Assembly (NCBI RefSeq): GCF_009923995.1
Contig: NZ_RFSK01000031.1
Coordinates: 1 to 64,000, forward strand
DNA: 64,000 nucleotides
DNA from: Janthinobacterium sp.
GTDB lineage: Bacteria; Pseudomonadota; Gammaproteobacteria; Burkholderiales; Burkholderiaceae_D
Direction: 5' to 3'
The notes under the pieces were generated by a model that was not told where the DNA came from, made no database searches, and was given only the letters and a program-made list of their open reading frames with translations. Both the position numbers and the translations under genes were made by a program. Positions within the stretch are counted from its first letter, which is position 1, and every line of letters starts with the position of its first letter. This document shows, in pieces, positions 55,555 through 63,937 of this stretch.

Positions 55555-57198
55555 TCAGTCCGCCACCACCACGCGGTTCTTGCCCGTCTGTTTCGCCTGG
55601 TACATGGCGCGGTCGGCGCGTTTCACCAGTTCGGCCTGGTCTTCGTTGGGGTGGCGCAGGGCCACGCCGGCCGAGAAGGTGATCAGCACTTTCTCGTTGT
55701 CGTGCAGGAAGAAGTGGCGCGTCAGCTCGCGCTGCAGTCGGGTCATCGTCGAGGCGGCCGCATCGACCGTCGTTTCCGGCAGCAGGATGAGGAATTCCTC
55801 GCCGCCGAAGCGGGCGATGACATCCATCGAACGCAGGGTTTCCTTGACGATCTTCACCAGGTGTTTCAGCGCCGCATCGCCGGCCAGGTGGCCATAGGTG
55901 TCGTTCAGGCGCTTGAAGTCGTCCAGGTCCAGCATGGCGATGCACAGGGGCGTGCCGCGGCGGTCCGAGCGGGCCGTTTCGCGCTCGAACACGTCGTCCA
56001 GGCCACGGCGGTTCAGGCTGCCCGTCAGCTGGTCTTCCCGTACCAGTTCGCTCATATGCTGCAGCTTGGCTTCCAGGGTGTGAATGCGCTGTTCCGCATC
56101 CTGCACTTCCTGGCGCGCCAGCACCATTTTGTCGCGTGCGCGCAACGCTTCGTTCTGCACCATGCGCGTTTCGCGCAGGACTTCGTCGAGCACGCTGTTC
56201 AGTTCGCTGATGTTTTCCGCCTGGCTGATCTTTTCCGAATAGCCGCCGATCTTTTCGTGGAAGTCGCCCGTGCTGGCCGCCACCTGGCCCAGGCGGTCGA
56301 TGAAGGTCATCATCATGTTCTTGACCGTCAGCTTGACGTCGGACAGACTGTGCTTGAGCTGGCCCTGCTTGTAGATGACTTCCTTCAGGCTGCGCGTGGC
56401 GTCTTCCAGCGCGCGCTGGTCCAGCGGGCCGGCGATCAGGTTTTGCACGGCGTCGACCTGGCCGCGCAGCCAGCTGTCGTCGTCCAGCAGCTGGCTGACG
56501 TTGTCCAGCAGCAACTTAAACAGGCGCAGCAGCAGTTCCTGCTGCTCGGCCGTATCGCCGCTTTTCAGTTCGATCTGGTAGCACAGCTGTTTCAGGCGCA
56601 GGGCCGCTTCGTTCAGGGCCTCTTCCGTGTGGGCCTGCTTGATTGCGGCGCCCAAGGACTCTGCCTCTTCCACCAGCGCGGGCGTGCCCGTCAGCAGGGT
56701 GGCGACGGCAAAGCCCAGGGTGCGGCTGAGCAATTCGCGCAGGGTGCGCGTCTGTTCGCCGTCCGGCAGGGGCGGCAATTCGATGCCGCCGCCTTTCTTG
56801 ACCTGCTTTTCCGCCAGCTGCGCCAGGGTGCGCGCATAGCTGTCCCAGTCGCGCGCCTTCAGGGCACGCTGGAAGCGCCGGCCAAAGTCGCCCAGTTCGC
56901 CTGCCGATTCGCTCATCTTGGCGGCAAATTGCGTCAGGACATTTTCCGCGCCGCCGTCCAGCGGGGCGCTGGCGGCCAGCACGGCGGCGGGGGCGGCCGG
57001 CGTGTCGGCGGCTTCGGTAATGCCGGCGATTTCATTGTAGATGTCGCGGTAGGCGCCCGGCGTGGGCGCGATGCGCCGCGTCGCCAGGCGGCGAAAGGCT
57101 TCGCGGGCGATATCGGCCGGATTCATCGGTGCGGCGCCGGTGGTAGTCGTGGCGCCAGCGGGTGCGTTTGCTGGCGAAGATGGCAATTTACTGGACAT
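55555..57198 (-). CDS. Diguanylate cyclase (GGEEF) with I-site
   Basis: 547 residues, no membrane helix. The first 370 residues are helical with long coiled-coil stretches (QEVQDAEQRIHTLEAKLQHM just before the catalytic domain). The GGDEF domain has DQLTGSLNRRG, DLDDFKRLNDTYGH and the active-site ARFGGEEFLIL. RSMD five residues before GGEEF is the inhibitory I-site, so the enzyme should be product-limited. Makes c-di-GMP from GTP; the YcgR brake is a likely reader. Sensor input unknown. Confidence 0.93.
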   Translation of the reverse strand: MSSKLPSSPANAPAGATTTTGAAPMNPADIAREAFRRLATRRIAPTPGAYRDIYNEIAGITEAADTPAAPAAVLAASAPLDGGAENVLTQFAAKMSESAGELGDFGRRFQRALKARDWDSYARTLAQLAEKQVKKGGGIELPPLPDGEQTRTLRELLSRTLGFAVATLLTGTPALVEEAESLGAAIKQAHTEEALNEAALRLKQLCYQIELKSGDTAEQQELLLRLFKLLLDNVSQLLDDDSWLRGQVDAVQNLIAGPLDQRALEDATRSLKEVIYKQGQLKHSLSDVKLTVKNMMMTFIDRLGQVAASTGDFHEKIGGYSEKISQAENISELNSVLDEVLRETRMVQNEALRARDKMVLARQEVQDAEQRIHTLEAKLQHMSELVREDQLTGSLNRRGLDDVFERETARSDRRGTPLCIAMLDLDDFKRLNDTYGHLAGDAALKHLVKIVKETLRSMDVIARFGGEEFLILLPETTVDAAASTMTRLQRELTRHFFLHDNEKVLITFSAGVALRHPNEDQAELVKRADRAMYQAKQTGKNRVVVAD

Positions 57199-57350
57199 GT
57201 AGGCAAAGCCTTTTTAGATATATTCTAATTATCCCCATGATATGCGAGTTGGCAAAGAACTTATTGTGCGAGAAGCACGGAGAAGTCCGCCCAATTCGCC
57301 AGATGCCAGCGCGCATGCCGCCTTGGCGCCCGCCGGCGCCCGCCGTGGCG

Positions 57351-57998
57351 TCAATCCACCAGTTGGTTGCGGATGGCGTAGTGCGTCAGTTCGGCGCTGT
57401 TCTTGAGCTTCATCTTGACCAGCAGGCGGGCGCGGTATTCGCTCACGGTCTTGACGGACAATTTCAGTTCCTCGGCGATGGCGCCGACGGCCTTGCCCGA
57501 GGCAATCATCACCAGGGTCTGGTATTCCCGGTCCGACAAGGTGTCATGCAGCGCCGTTTCATGGTCTTCGCCCACCGTATTGGCCAGTTCCTGGGCCAGC
57601 GAGGCGCTGATGTACTTCAGGCCGCCCGCGACCTGGCGGATGGCCGTCACCAGTTCGCGCGGCGCGCTCTGCTTGGTCAGGTAGCCGGCGGCGCCCGCCT
57701 TGAGCGAGCGGATGGCGTACTGGTCTTCGCGGTGCATGGACAGCATCAGCACGGCCAGTTCCGGCTTTTCCTTCTTGATCTGCTTGAGTACGTCGATGCC
57801 GCTGCGGTCGGGCAGGGAGATGTCGAGCAGCAACACCTGGCATTTCGAGCCACGGAACAGCTTGATGGCGTCGTGGCCGTTTTCTGCCTCGCCGGCCACG
57901 ATGATGTCTTTCGTGTCGGCGAGGATCTGCTTCAAGCCTTCGCGCACGATCGCATGATCGTCGGCGATGAATACCCGGATGGTGGCTTTTTCTTTCAT
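57351..57998 (-). CDS. NarL/FixJ-type response regulator
   Basis: 215 residues. Receiver domain (IADDHAIVREGLKQIL, phospho-acceptor Asp in LLLDISLPDRSG, Lys in YLTKQSAP) and a LuxR-type HTH (LSDREYQTLVMIASGKAVGA, LSVKTVSEYRARLLVKM). AGGAAA lies 10 nt before the ATG. Paired with the kinase 23 bp upstream; the target genes cannot be deduced. Confidence 0.93.
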   Translation of the reverse strand: MKEKATIRVFIADDHAIVREGLKQILADTKDIIVAGEAENGHDAIKLFRGSKCQVLLLDISLPDRSGIDVLKQIKKEKPELAVLMLSMHREDQYAIRSLKAGAAGYLTKQSAPRELVTAIRQVAGGLKYISASLAQELANTVGEDHETALHDTLSDREYQTLVMIASGKAVGAIAEELKLSVKTVSEYRARLLVKMKLKNSAELTHYAIRNQLVD

Positions 57999-58021
57999 GA
58001 CTACGTTGTTTCCTATCTGAA

Positions 58022-59533
58022 TCACTCGCGCCAGCCAGGGTCTTGCGGCGGTTCGCTGTGCGCTGGCGCGCTGGCTGCAGCCGCTATTATCGCCTCTCGC
58101 GGCGTTGCCAACCGTATTTTTATGCTCAGGACCGTACCGCCGTCCGGCCCTTCCATCAGGCTCAGGCTGCCGCCGAGGGCACTGGCGCGCTCGGCCATGC
58201 CGCGGATGCCGAACGATTGCGGCTTGGCGCGGTCGGACAGGCGCATGCCCACGCCATCGTCGGCGATGGTCAGGCGCAGCTGCTGGCGCTGGCGGGCCAG
58301 GCGCACGGTCACCTTGCCGGCCCGCGCATGCTTGGCGATATTCGTCAGCGCTTCCTGGGCGATGCGGAACAGGCTGGTGGCCTGGTCCAGTTCCAGTTCG
58401 ATGTGCTGGCGGTTCGAGATGAACTGGCATTCGATGCCTGCCTGGCGCGCGAATTCCTTCACTTGCCAGTCCAGCGCGGCGACCAGGCCCAGGTCCAGCA
58501 TGGACGGGCGCAAGTCCAGCGAAATGCGGTGCACGGCGTCGATGCTGCGGTCGACGAGCGCATCGACATAGTCGGCCTTTTCCTGCAGCAGCGGGTCGTC
58601 CGGCGGCAGGCGCCGCGTCAGCATGGCCAGGGCCATCTTGATCGCCGTCAAATTGCCGCCCAGGTCATCGTGCAGTTCGCGCGCCAGGCGCGTGCGCTCG
58701 TGTTCCTTGACCTTGTCGATATGCGCCGTCAGCTCGGCCAGGCGGGCGCGCGACTGGCGCACCTCGATCTGCTCGAGACGGCTTTCCGTGATGTTCGTCA
58801 TGATGCCTTCCCACTGCACCGTGCCGTCGGCCAGCGCGCGCGGCGTGGAGCGCAGGTTGATCCATTTCACGTCTTTCCAGGCGTCCACCCAGATGCGGCC
58901 TTCCCAGTTCCAGCTCCACAGGGCGTTTTTTGAGGCCAGCATCGATTCCAGGTAGGAAGCGCGGTCATCGGCGAGGATCAGTTGGTAGAACAGTTCCGGG
59001 TGGGCATGCAGCTGCGCCGGACCCAGCCCCAGCAGGGCCTGGCAGCCGTCGCTCAGGTAGGGGAAGGCGGCACGCCCGTCCGCATGCAGGCAGAACTGGT
59101 ACACGAGGCCGGGCGTATTCGAGACGATGGCGTTGAAGCGCGACTGCACCTGCGCCAGGGCGGCGGCCGTCGCCTGCGGCGTGCGCAAGTCTTCCGCCAC
59201 GGCCAGGATCAGGGCGCGGCTCTGGCGGCTGGCGCGCGACAGCTGCAGCGACAGCGAGTACAGGCTGCCGTCGCGGCGCCGCTGCTGCAGGTGCAGCCGG
59301 GCTTGCGCACCGATGGCGTCGTCCAGGCCCGCCAGCACGGCGGCCAGCCGGGGCGCTTCCAGCTGCGGCGCCAGGCTGAAAACCGTCATCGCCTGCAGCT
59401 CCGCGCGCGCGTAGTGCAGGTTGGCGCAGGCGGCATCGTTGACGTCCAGCAATTGCAGGCTGGCCGCGTCGTACAGGTAGATTTCCGGCGCCGCCGCGCG
59501 CATGGCGTCCGCCAGCCGGGGAGTGTCGTGCAT
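58022..59533 (-). CDS. PAS-domain sensor histidine kinase (NarX-type HisKA_3)
   Basis: 503 residues, no membrane segments, so cytoplasmic. Two PAS-like domains (about 15-120 and 135-255), then HisKA_3 with ARELHDDLGGNLTAIKMAL (phospho-His) and HATPase_c with ALTNIAKHA, IADDGVGM and FGIRGMAERASALGG. Start at 59533 chosen for its AAAGG 7 nt upstream; an ATG at 59551 overlaps the upstream stop (TGATG). Forms a pair with the downstream regulator. Confidence 0.92.
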   Translation of the reverse strand: MHDTPRLADAMRAAAPEIYLYDAASLQLLDVNDAACANLHYARAELQAMTVFSLAPQLEAPRLAAVLAGLDDAIGAQARLHLQQRRRDGSLYSLSLQLSRASRQSRALILAVAEDLRTPQATAAALAQVQSRFNAIVSNTPGLVYQFCLHADGRAAFPYLSDGCQALLGLGPAQLHAHPELFYQLILADDRASYLESMLASKNALWSWNWEGRIWVDAWKDVKWINLRSTPRALADGTVQWEGIMTNITESRLEQIEVRQSRARLAELTAHIDKVKEHERTRLARELHDDLGGNLTAIKMALAMLTRRLPPDDPLLQEKADYVDALVDRSIDAVHRISLDLRPSMLDLGLVAALDWQVKEFARQAGIECQFISNRQHIELELDQATSLFRIAQEALTNIAKHARAGKVTVRLARQRQQLRLTIADDGVGMRLSDRAKPQSFGIRGMAERASALGGSLSLMEGPDGGTVLSIKIRLATPREAIIAAAASAPAHSEPPQDPGWRE

Positions 59534-59550
59534 GGAGTGGCCTTTCTTCA

Positions 59551-60123
59551 TCAGCGGCGGGCGCGCCAGAAGGCGGCGAAACGGCGCAGCACCCTTGCCG
59601 GACGGGAATTATGGCGGCCCGGCGTGCCCTTGCGCAAGCGCTGCCACCAGGCGCGACGGGCGCGGCCCAGGGCGGCCGACAAACGGCTGACGCGGCGCCA
59701 CGGGCGCGTGGCGCGCAGGCGGGCGATCCAGCGGTCCTTGGTTTCCATGAACAGGCCATGCCAATGGGCAAACCAGGGCAGGCTGAGTCAAGCTGCTGGC
59801 CCTGCTGGCCATCGCGCGCCGCCCAGCTTGGCGATGACGATCACGCCGATGCCGGAAAATGCATGGCCGCGCGCGATGGCCAGCAGGGCCAGCAGCTTGA
59901 CGGGGAACAGCAGCACGGCCGGCAGCACGAAGATGGCCAGTGCCCAGTAGGGCGGCAGGCGCTTGATCCATGCTTCCAGGGCATGCAGGGGCGGAAACTG
60001 CGCCACCACCTGCATGATGCGCGCGCCCGTCGCCCACAGCCATTCCTCGACGAGCAGGAAGATGGCGGCCAGGTAGACCAGCGGCGCGAACAGCCAGCGC
60101 CTGAATCGGTAGAATTTTTTCAT
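59551..60123 (-). pseudogene. Broken inner-membrane protein gene (in-frame stop from inverted duplication)
   Basis: The frame starts MKKFYRFRRWLFAPLVYLAA, with two membrane helices, and runs to IVIAKLGG; it then reads ARWPAGPAA and a TGA at 59788-59790. The same frame resumes at LSLPWFAHWHGLFMETKDRW and goes on to 59551 (190 codons in all). The stop lies in a 33-bp stretch (59787-59819) that is the exact reverse complement of 59869-59901 in the same gene. Relatives recalled from Burkholderiales are uninterrupted membrane proteins of this length with WFA...RDR after an Ala/Leu helix. Function of the family is unknown. An assembly artefact is possible. Confidence 0.7.
59787..59901. repeat. Perfect 33-bp inverted repeat inside the broken gene
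   Basis: 59787-59819 and 59869-59901 are exact reverse complements with 49 bp between. The upstream (coding) arm encodes VKLLALLAIAR; the other arm gives a nonsense reading. The pattern fits local template switching during replication. Confidence 0.9.
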
Positions 60124-60227
60124 CCGTCTCCGTGCGGCGGCGCGGGATGGCCGCCCTTGCCCCGATGATACGTCAAAAAAGCCCGCTTGCCCCTGCTTGC
60201 CGTGTGCCGGCAGGCGTCTGGCAGGGC

Positions 60228-60233
60228 TACAAT
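60228..60233 (+). promoter_or_regulatory. -10 box of greB, close to the start codon
   Basis: TACAAT ends 6 nt before the greB ATG, so transcription would start at or next to the A of the ATG. A weak -35 candidate TGCCGG lies 17 bp upstream. No SD is present. Confidence 0.45.
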
Positions 60234-60239
60234 AGACGC

Positions 60240-60806
60240 ATGAATAAAGCCTTTGTAAAAGAATCCGACAACGACGACGATGAGGAAGCGGCCGCCCTGG
60301 CGCTGGCCATTCCTGCCGGCGCGAAGAACTACATCACGCCGGCCGGCTACCAGCGCATCAAGGAAGAGCTGCTGCAGCTGATCGACGTGGACCGTCCGGA
60401 AGTGGTGCGCATCGTCCACTGGGCGGCGTCGAATGGCGACCGCTCGGAAAATGGCGACTATATCTACGGCAAGCGGCGCCTGCGCGAAATCGACCGCCGC
60501 ATCCGCTTCCTCACCAAGCGCATGGACCTGGCCGCCATCGTCGACCCCAGCGTGCACCACGGCACGGACCAGGTCTTCTTCGGCGCCACCGTCAAGTACC
60601 GCACGGGCGACGGCGAGACGCACACCATCACCATCGTCGGCATCGACGAATTCGACCCGCTGAACGGCAAGATCAGCTGGGTCTCACCCATGGCCCGCAC
60701 CATCACCAAGGCGCGCGAAGGCGACGTGATCACCCTCAACACGCCGCTGGGCGAGCAGGAACTGGAATTGCTGGAAGTGACGTATCCGGCGCCGGGGGAG
60801 GGGTAG
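60240..60806 (+). CDS. greB: Transcription elongation factor GreB
   Basis: 188 residues. Coiled-coil N-terminal domain (ITPAGYQRIKEELLQLIDVD, SENGDYIYGKRRLREIDRRI) and FKBP-like C-terminal domain (ITIVGIDEFDPLNGKISWVS, LNTPLGEQELELLEV). Rescues backtracked RNA polymerase by stimulating RNA cleavage. The length and the GDYIYGKRR stretch favour GreB over GreA. An acidic N-terminal extension (ESDNDDDEEA) is present. Possibly translated from a leaderless message. Confidence 0.93.
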   Translation: MNKAFVKESDNDDDEEAAALALAIPAGAKNYITPAGYQRIKEELLQLIDVDRPEVVRIVHWAASNGDRSENGDYIYGKRRLREIDRRIRFLTKRMDLAAIVDPSVHHGTDQVFFGATVKYRTGDGETHTITIVGIDEFDPLNGKISWVSPMARTITKAREGDVITLNTPLGEQELELLEVTYPAPGEG

Positions 60807-60877
60807 GCTTGCGTTGACGCAGGGCCGGCGATGGCATTTTCTGCCACGCTGGAGCTTTCCTTGCTCGGGGAGTGCTC

Positions 60878-61519
60878 ATGGCCCGCGTCCAGCGGCTGTT
60901 TCTGCCGGGTATGCCGTTGCATGTCGTGCAGCGCGGGGCGGACAGGCAGGCATGCTTCTTTGATTCCGCCGATTTTCTTTGGTATCTGCAGCAATTGCTA
61001 CGGCACTCCCGTGCGCAAGGCTGTGCGCTGCATGCCTATGTGTTGATGACGAATCATGTGCACTTGCTGCTCTCTGCGGAGAGTATTTCTTCCGTCTCGC
61101 GCATGATGAAGGCCTTGGCGCAGGAGTACGCACATTACGTCAATTGGCGCCGCCATCGTACCGGGCCGCTATGGGACGGGCGCTACAAGTCCTGCGTCGT
61201 GCAGGATGTCACCTATCTGCTGGCGTGCCAGCGTTACATTGAACTCAATCCCGTGCGCGCCGGCATGGTGCGCTATCCGGGACATTACCGCTGGTCCAGC
61301 TATCGCTGCAATGCGGAGGGGCGCGAGGATGCTCTGGTACAGCCACATCCACTTTATTTCAGCATGGGGAAAAACCAGGGAGAGCGGCGGCACGCCTATG
61401 CCGCTTTATTTCATGCCGATGAGGAGGTGGCGCTGCAGGCTCTGCGTGCCGCCAGCCTTGGCAATGGGGCGGTGGGAAGTGACGAGTTTGTGAGGGAATT
61501 GCAAACCCGCAAGGCGTAA
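60878..61519 (+). CDS. REP-associated tyrosine transposase (RAYT, Y1 family)
   Basis: 213 residues of the IS200-like Y1 transposase fold: LPGMPLHVVQRGADRQACFF, the HUH motif in MTNHVHLLL, the tyrosine-bearing helix region ISSVSRMMKALAQEYAHYVN, and YIELNPVRAGMV. GGGGAG 5 nt before the ATG. The gene is a single domesticated-type copy without IS ends; a 31-nt palindrome follows the stop and recurs at 25168. By analogy with E. coli TnpA-REP it may mobilise or maintain these palindromes. Confidence 0.92.
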   Translation: MARVQRLFLPGMPLHVVQRGADRQACFFDSADFLWYLQQLLRHSRAQGCALHAYVLMTNHVHLLLSAESISSVSRMMKALAQEYAHYVNWRRHRTGPLWDGRYKSCVVQDVTYLLACQRYIELNPVRAGMVRYPGHYRWSSYRCNAEGREDALVQPHPLYFSMGKNQGERRHAYAALFHADEEVALQALRAASLGNGAVGSDEFVRELQTRKA

Positions 61520-61522
61520 GGG

Positions 61523-61553
61523 CTGGGGTCGGACCCTGAGGGTCCGACCCCAG
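61523..61553. repeat. REP-like palindrome next to the RAYT gene
   Basis: Perfect 14-bp arms (61523-61536 and 61540-61553) with loop TGA; begins 4 nt after the RAYT stop, between converging RAYT and spoT. Same core as 25168-25194. Confidence 0.8.
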
Positions 61554-61572
61554 TCTTTGCCTTGGGGTTTAT

Positions 61573-63855
61573 TTAATTACGTTCGCGCAAGATGCGGTTC
61601 ACGCCGGCGACGCGGCGCACGTTGCGCAGCAGGGCGGCCAGGTGGACGCGGTCCTTCACCTGCACGGTGAAGCGCAGCTGGTCGAGGACGTTGTCCTTGT
61701 CTTCGTCCATGCCGACGTAGATGATGTTGGCATCCGATTCGCCGATTTCGGCGGCCACGCGGGCCAGGATGCCCCGTTCGCTGTTGATCAGCACCTTGAT
61801 GCGGCAGTCGAAACGGCGGTTCAGTTCGGTTCCCCAGCGCACGGCGATCCAGCGGTCCGGTTCCTTGGCGCGCTGGCGCTTCGCTTGCGAGCAGTCGCTC
61901 GTGTGCACGAGCAAGCCCTGGTCGCGGCGCAGCTGGCCGATGATCTGGTCGCCGGGTATCGGCAGGCAGCACGGCGCCAGCTGCACGGAGACGCCTTCGC
62001 TGCCGCAGATGGTGACCGGGTCGAGTTCGCTGCCGCTATTGTGCTCCACCGGCATGCTGGCCGCTTCGCCGCCGATCAGGCCGAAGATGTGGCGCGCCAC
62101 CAGCGTGGCCATGCGCTTGCCGATGCCGATGTCCGCGTACAGCTCGTCCATGGAATTGGCGCTCGACTCGTTGAGCAGGCGCTCCACCAGCGGCGCCGGC
62201 AGGTCGGCGTCGATGTTCAGGGTCTGCAGCGCCTGCGACAGCAGCTGCTGGCCCAGGGCGATCGATTCGGGCAGGTTGATCGTGCGCAAATGGTGGCGGA
62301 TGGCCGAGCGGGCCTTGCCGGTGCGCACGAACGACAGCCACGTCGGGCTGGGCCGCGACGAGGAATCGGTGATGATTTCCACGATGTCGCCATTGTGCAG
62401 CTCGGTGCGCAGGGGCGAGGTTTCGTTGTTGATCTTGACGGCCACGGTCTGGTCGCCGATGCCCGTGTGGATCGAATAGGCGAAGTCGATGGCCGTGGCG
62501 CCGCGCGGCAGGGCGATGATCTTCGACTTCGGCGTAAACACGTAGACGGAATCGGGGAACAGGTCGACCTTGACGTGTTCGAGGAATTCGGCCGAGTCGC
62601 CCGTCTGCTGCTGGATGTCGAGCAGCGACTGCAGCCACGCATGCGTGCGCTGCTGCAGGTCGGACGGGTTCGATTCGCCGCTCTTGTACAGCCAGTGCGC
62701 CGCCACGCCGGACTCGGCCGTGCGGTGCATTTCCTGCGTGCGGATCTGGAATTCCACGGGCGTGCCGTAGGGGCCGATGACGGTCGTGTGCAGCGACTGG
62801 TAGCCGTTCAGCTTGCGGATCGCGATGTAATCCTTGAACTTGCCCGGCATGGGCTTGTACAGGCTGTGCAGGGTGCCCAGGGTCACGTAACAGTCGGCAA
62901 AGCTGCCCACCACCACGCGGAAGCCGTACACGTCCAGCACTTGCGAGAACGACAAGTGCTTGTTGCGCATCTTTTTGTAGATGTCGTACAGGGTCTTTTC
63001 GCGGCCCGTGACTTCGGCCTCGAGTTCGGCCATGGACAGGGTGCTCTTCACCGCTTCCATGATCTTGTTGACCACTTCGCGCCGGTTGCCGCGCGCCGCC
63101 TTGACGGCTTTCGCCAGGGTGCGGTAGCGCATGGGGTACAGGTGCGAGAACGACAGGTCCTGCAGCTCGTGGTAGATATTGTTCAGGCCGAGGCGGTGCG
63201 CGATCGGCACGTACACTTCCATGGTCTCGCTGGCGATGCGGCGCTTTTTCGCCGCCGTCATGAAGTCCAGCGTGCGCATATTGTGCAGGCGGTCGGCCAG
63301 CTTGATCAGGATCACGCGCACGTCGGAGGCCATGGCCAGCAGCATCTTGCGGAAGTTTTCCGCCTGCGCCTCGATCTGGCTCTGGAATTCGATCTTTTCC
63401 AGCTTCGACAGGCCGTCGACGAGGTGCGCCACGGGCGCGCCGAAGCGCTCGATCAATTCTTCCTTCTTGACGTCCTGGTCTTCCATGACGTCGTGCAGCA
63501 GGGCAGCCATGATGGCTTGCGCGTCGAGCTTCCAGTCGGCGCAGATTTCCGCCACGGCGATCGGATGCGAGATGTACGGTTCGCCCGAGCGGCGCATCTG
63601 GCCCAGGTGCATTTCGTCGGAGAAGCGGTAGGCTTCCTTGACTTTTTTCAGGTCGGCGGGAGACAGGTATTCGGCCAGCTTGTCGGCCAGGTGGCTGACG
63701 GAGGCGACGCCGAGGGCGGGCGCTGGCGGTGTTGCGGAGGCAGTCCCAGCGGACGTGCCGGTGCCGGGCGTGGTAGCGCCCTGCGATTTTGCCGCCTGGC
63801 GCGGGGCCAGGGGCGGCAGTGCTGCGGAAGTCGTGTCGGCTGGGGTCAGACTCAT
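61573..63855 (-). CDS. spoT: Bifunctional (p)ppGpp synthase/hydrolase SpoT
   Basis: 760 residues. An extra 40-residue Ala/Pro/Thr leader, then the HD hydrolase domain (SHPIAVAEICADWKLDAQAI, LLHDVMEDQD), the synthetase domain (DVYGFRVVVGSFADCYVTLG, LNGYQSLHTTVIGP, VEFQIRTQEMH), TGS (VYVFTPKSKIIALPRGATAI), a Cys-containing conserved region (LAPCCLPIPGDQIIGQL) and a C-terminal ACT domain. Both active sites look intact. Next to rpoZ, as in the gmk-rpoZ-spoT operon. Confidence 0.97.
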   Translation of the reverse strand: MSLTPADTTSAALPPLAPRQAAKSQGATTPGTGTSAGTASATPPAPALGVASVSHLADKLAEYLSPADLKKVKEAYRFSDEMHLGQMRRSGEPYISHPIAVAEICADWKLDAQAIMAALLHDVMEDQDVKKEELIERFGAPVAHLVDGLSKLEKIEFQSQIEAQAENFRKMLLAMASDVRVILIKLADRLHNMRTLDFMTAAKKRRIASETMEVYVPIAHRLGLNNIYHELQDLSFSHLYPMRYRTLAKAVKAARGNRREVVNKIMEAVKSTLSMAELEAEVTGREKTLYDIYKKMRNKHLSFSQVLDVYGFRVVVGSFADCYVTLGTLHSLYKPMPGKFKDYIAIRKLNGYQSLHTTVIGPYGTPVEFQIRTQEMHRTAESGVAAHWLYKSGESNPSDLQQRTHAWLQSLLDIQQQTGDSAEFLEHVKVDLFPDSVYVFTPKSKIIALPRGATAIDFAYSIHTGIGDQTVAVKINNETSPLRTELHNGDIVEIITDSSSRPSPTWLSFVRTGKARSAIRHHLRTINLPESIALGQQLLSQALQTLNIDADLPAPLVERLLNESSANSMDELYADIGIGKRMATLVARHIFGLIGGEAASMPVEHNSGSELDPVTICGSEGVSVQLAPCCLPIPGDQIIGQLRRDQGLLVHTSDCSQAKRQRAKEPDRWIAVRWGTELNRRFDCRIKVLINSERGILARVAAEIGESDANIIYVGMDEDKDNVLDQLRFTVQVKDRVHLAALLRNVRRVAGVNRILRERN

Positions 63856-63937
63856 AAAACGTCGCGTTGCTTCACAGTGTGAATAAAGGATACGGTAGAA
63901 CCAGGGGTCAGCACTGTTCCGGCACGCGGGCTCCCAA

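Noticed and set aside
57206-57235. Weak sigma-28-like match before the diguanylate cyclase gene (ATAA-N15-GCATATCA on minus, region 57219-57260)
   Set aside because: Only half of the -10 bases fit and the -35 is imperfect; AT-rich promoters give such matches by chance.
59609-60043. Overlapping minus-strand frame starting MAVGDGRAHHAGG
   Set aside because: Out of frame with the membrane protein; Pro/Ala/Arg composition of a shadow frame.
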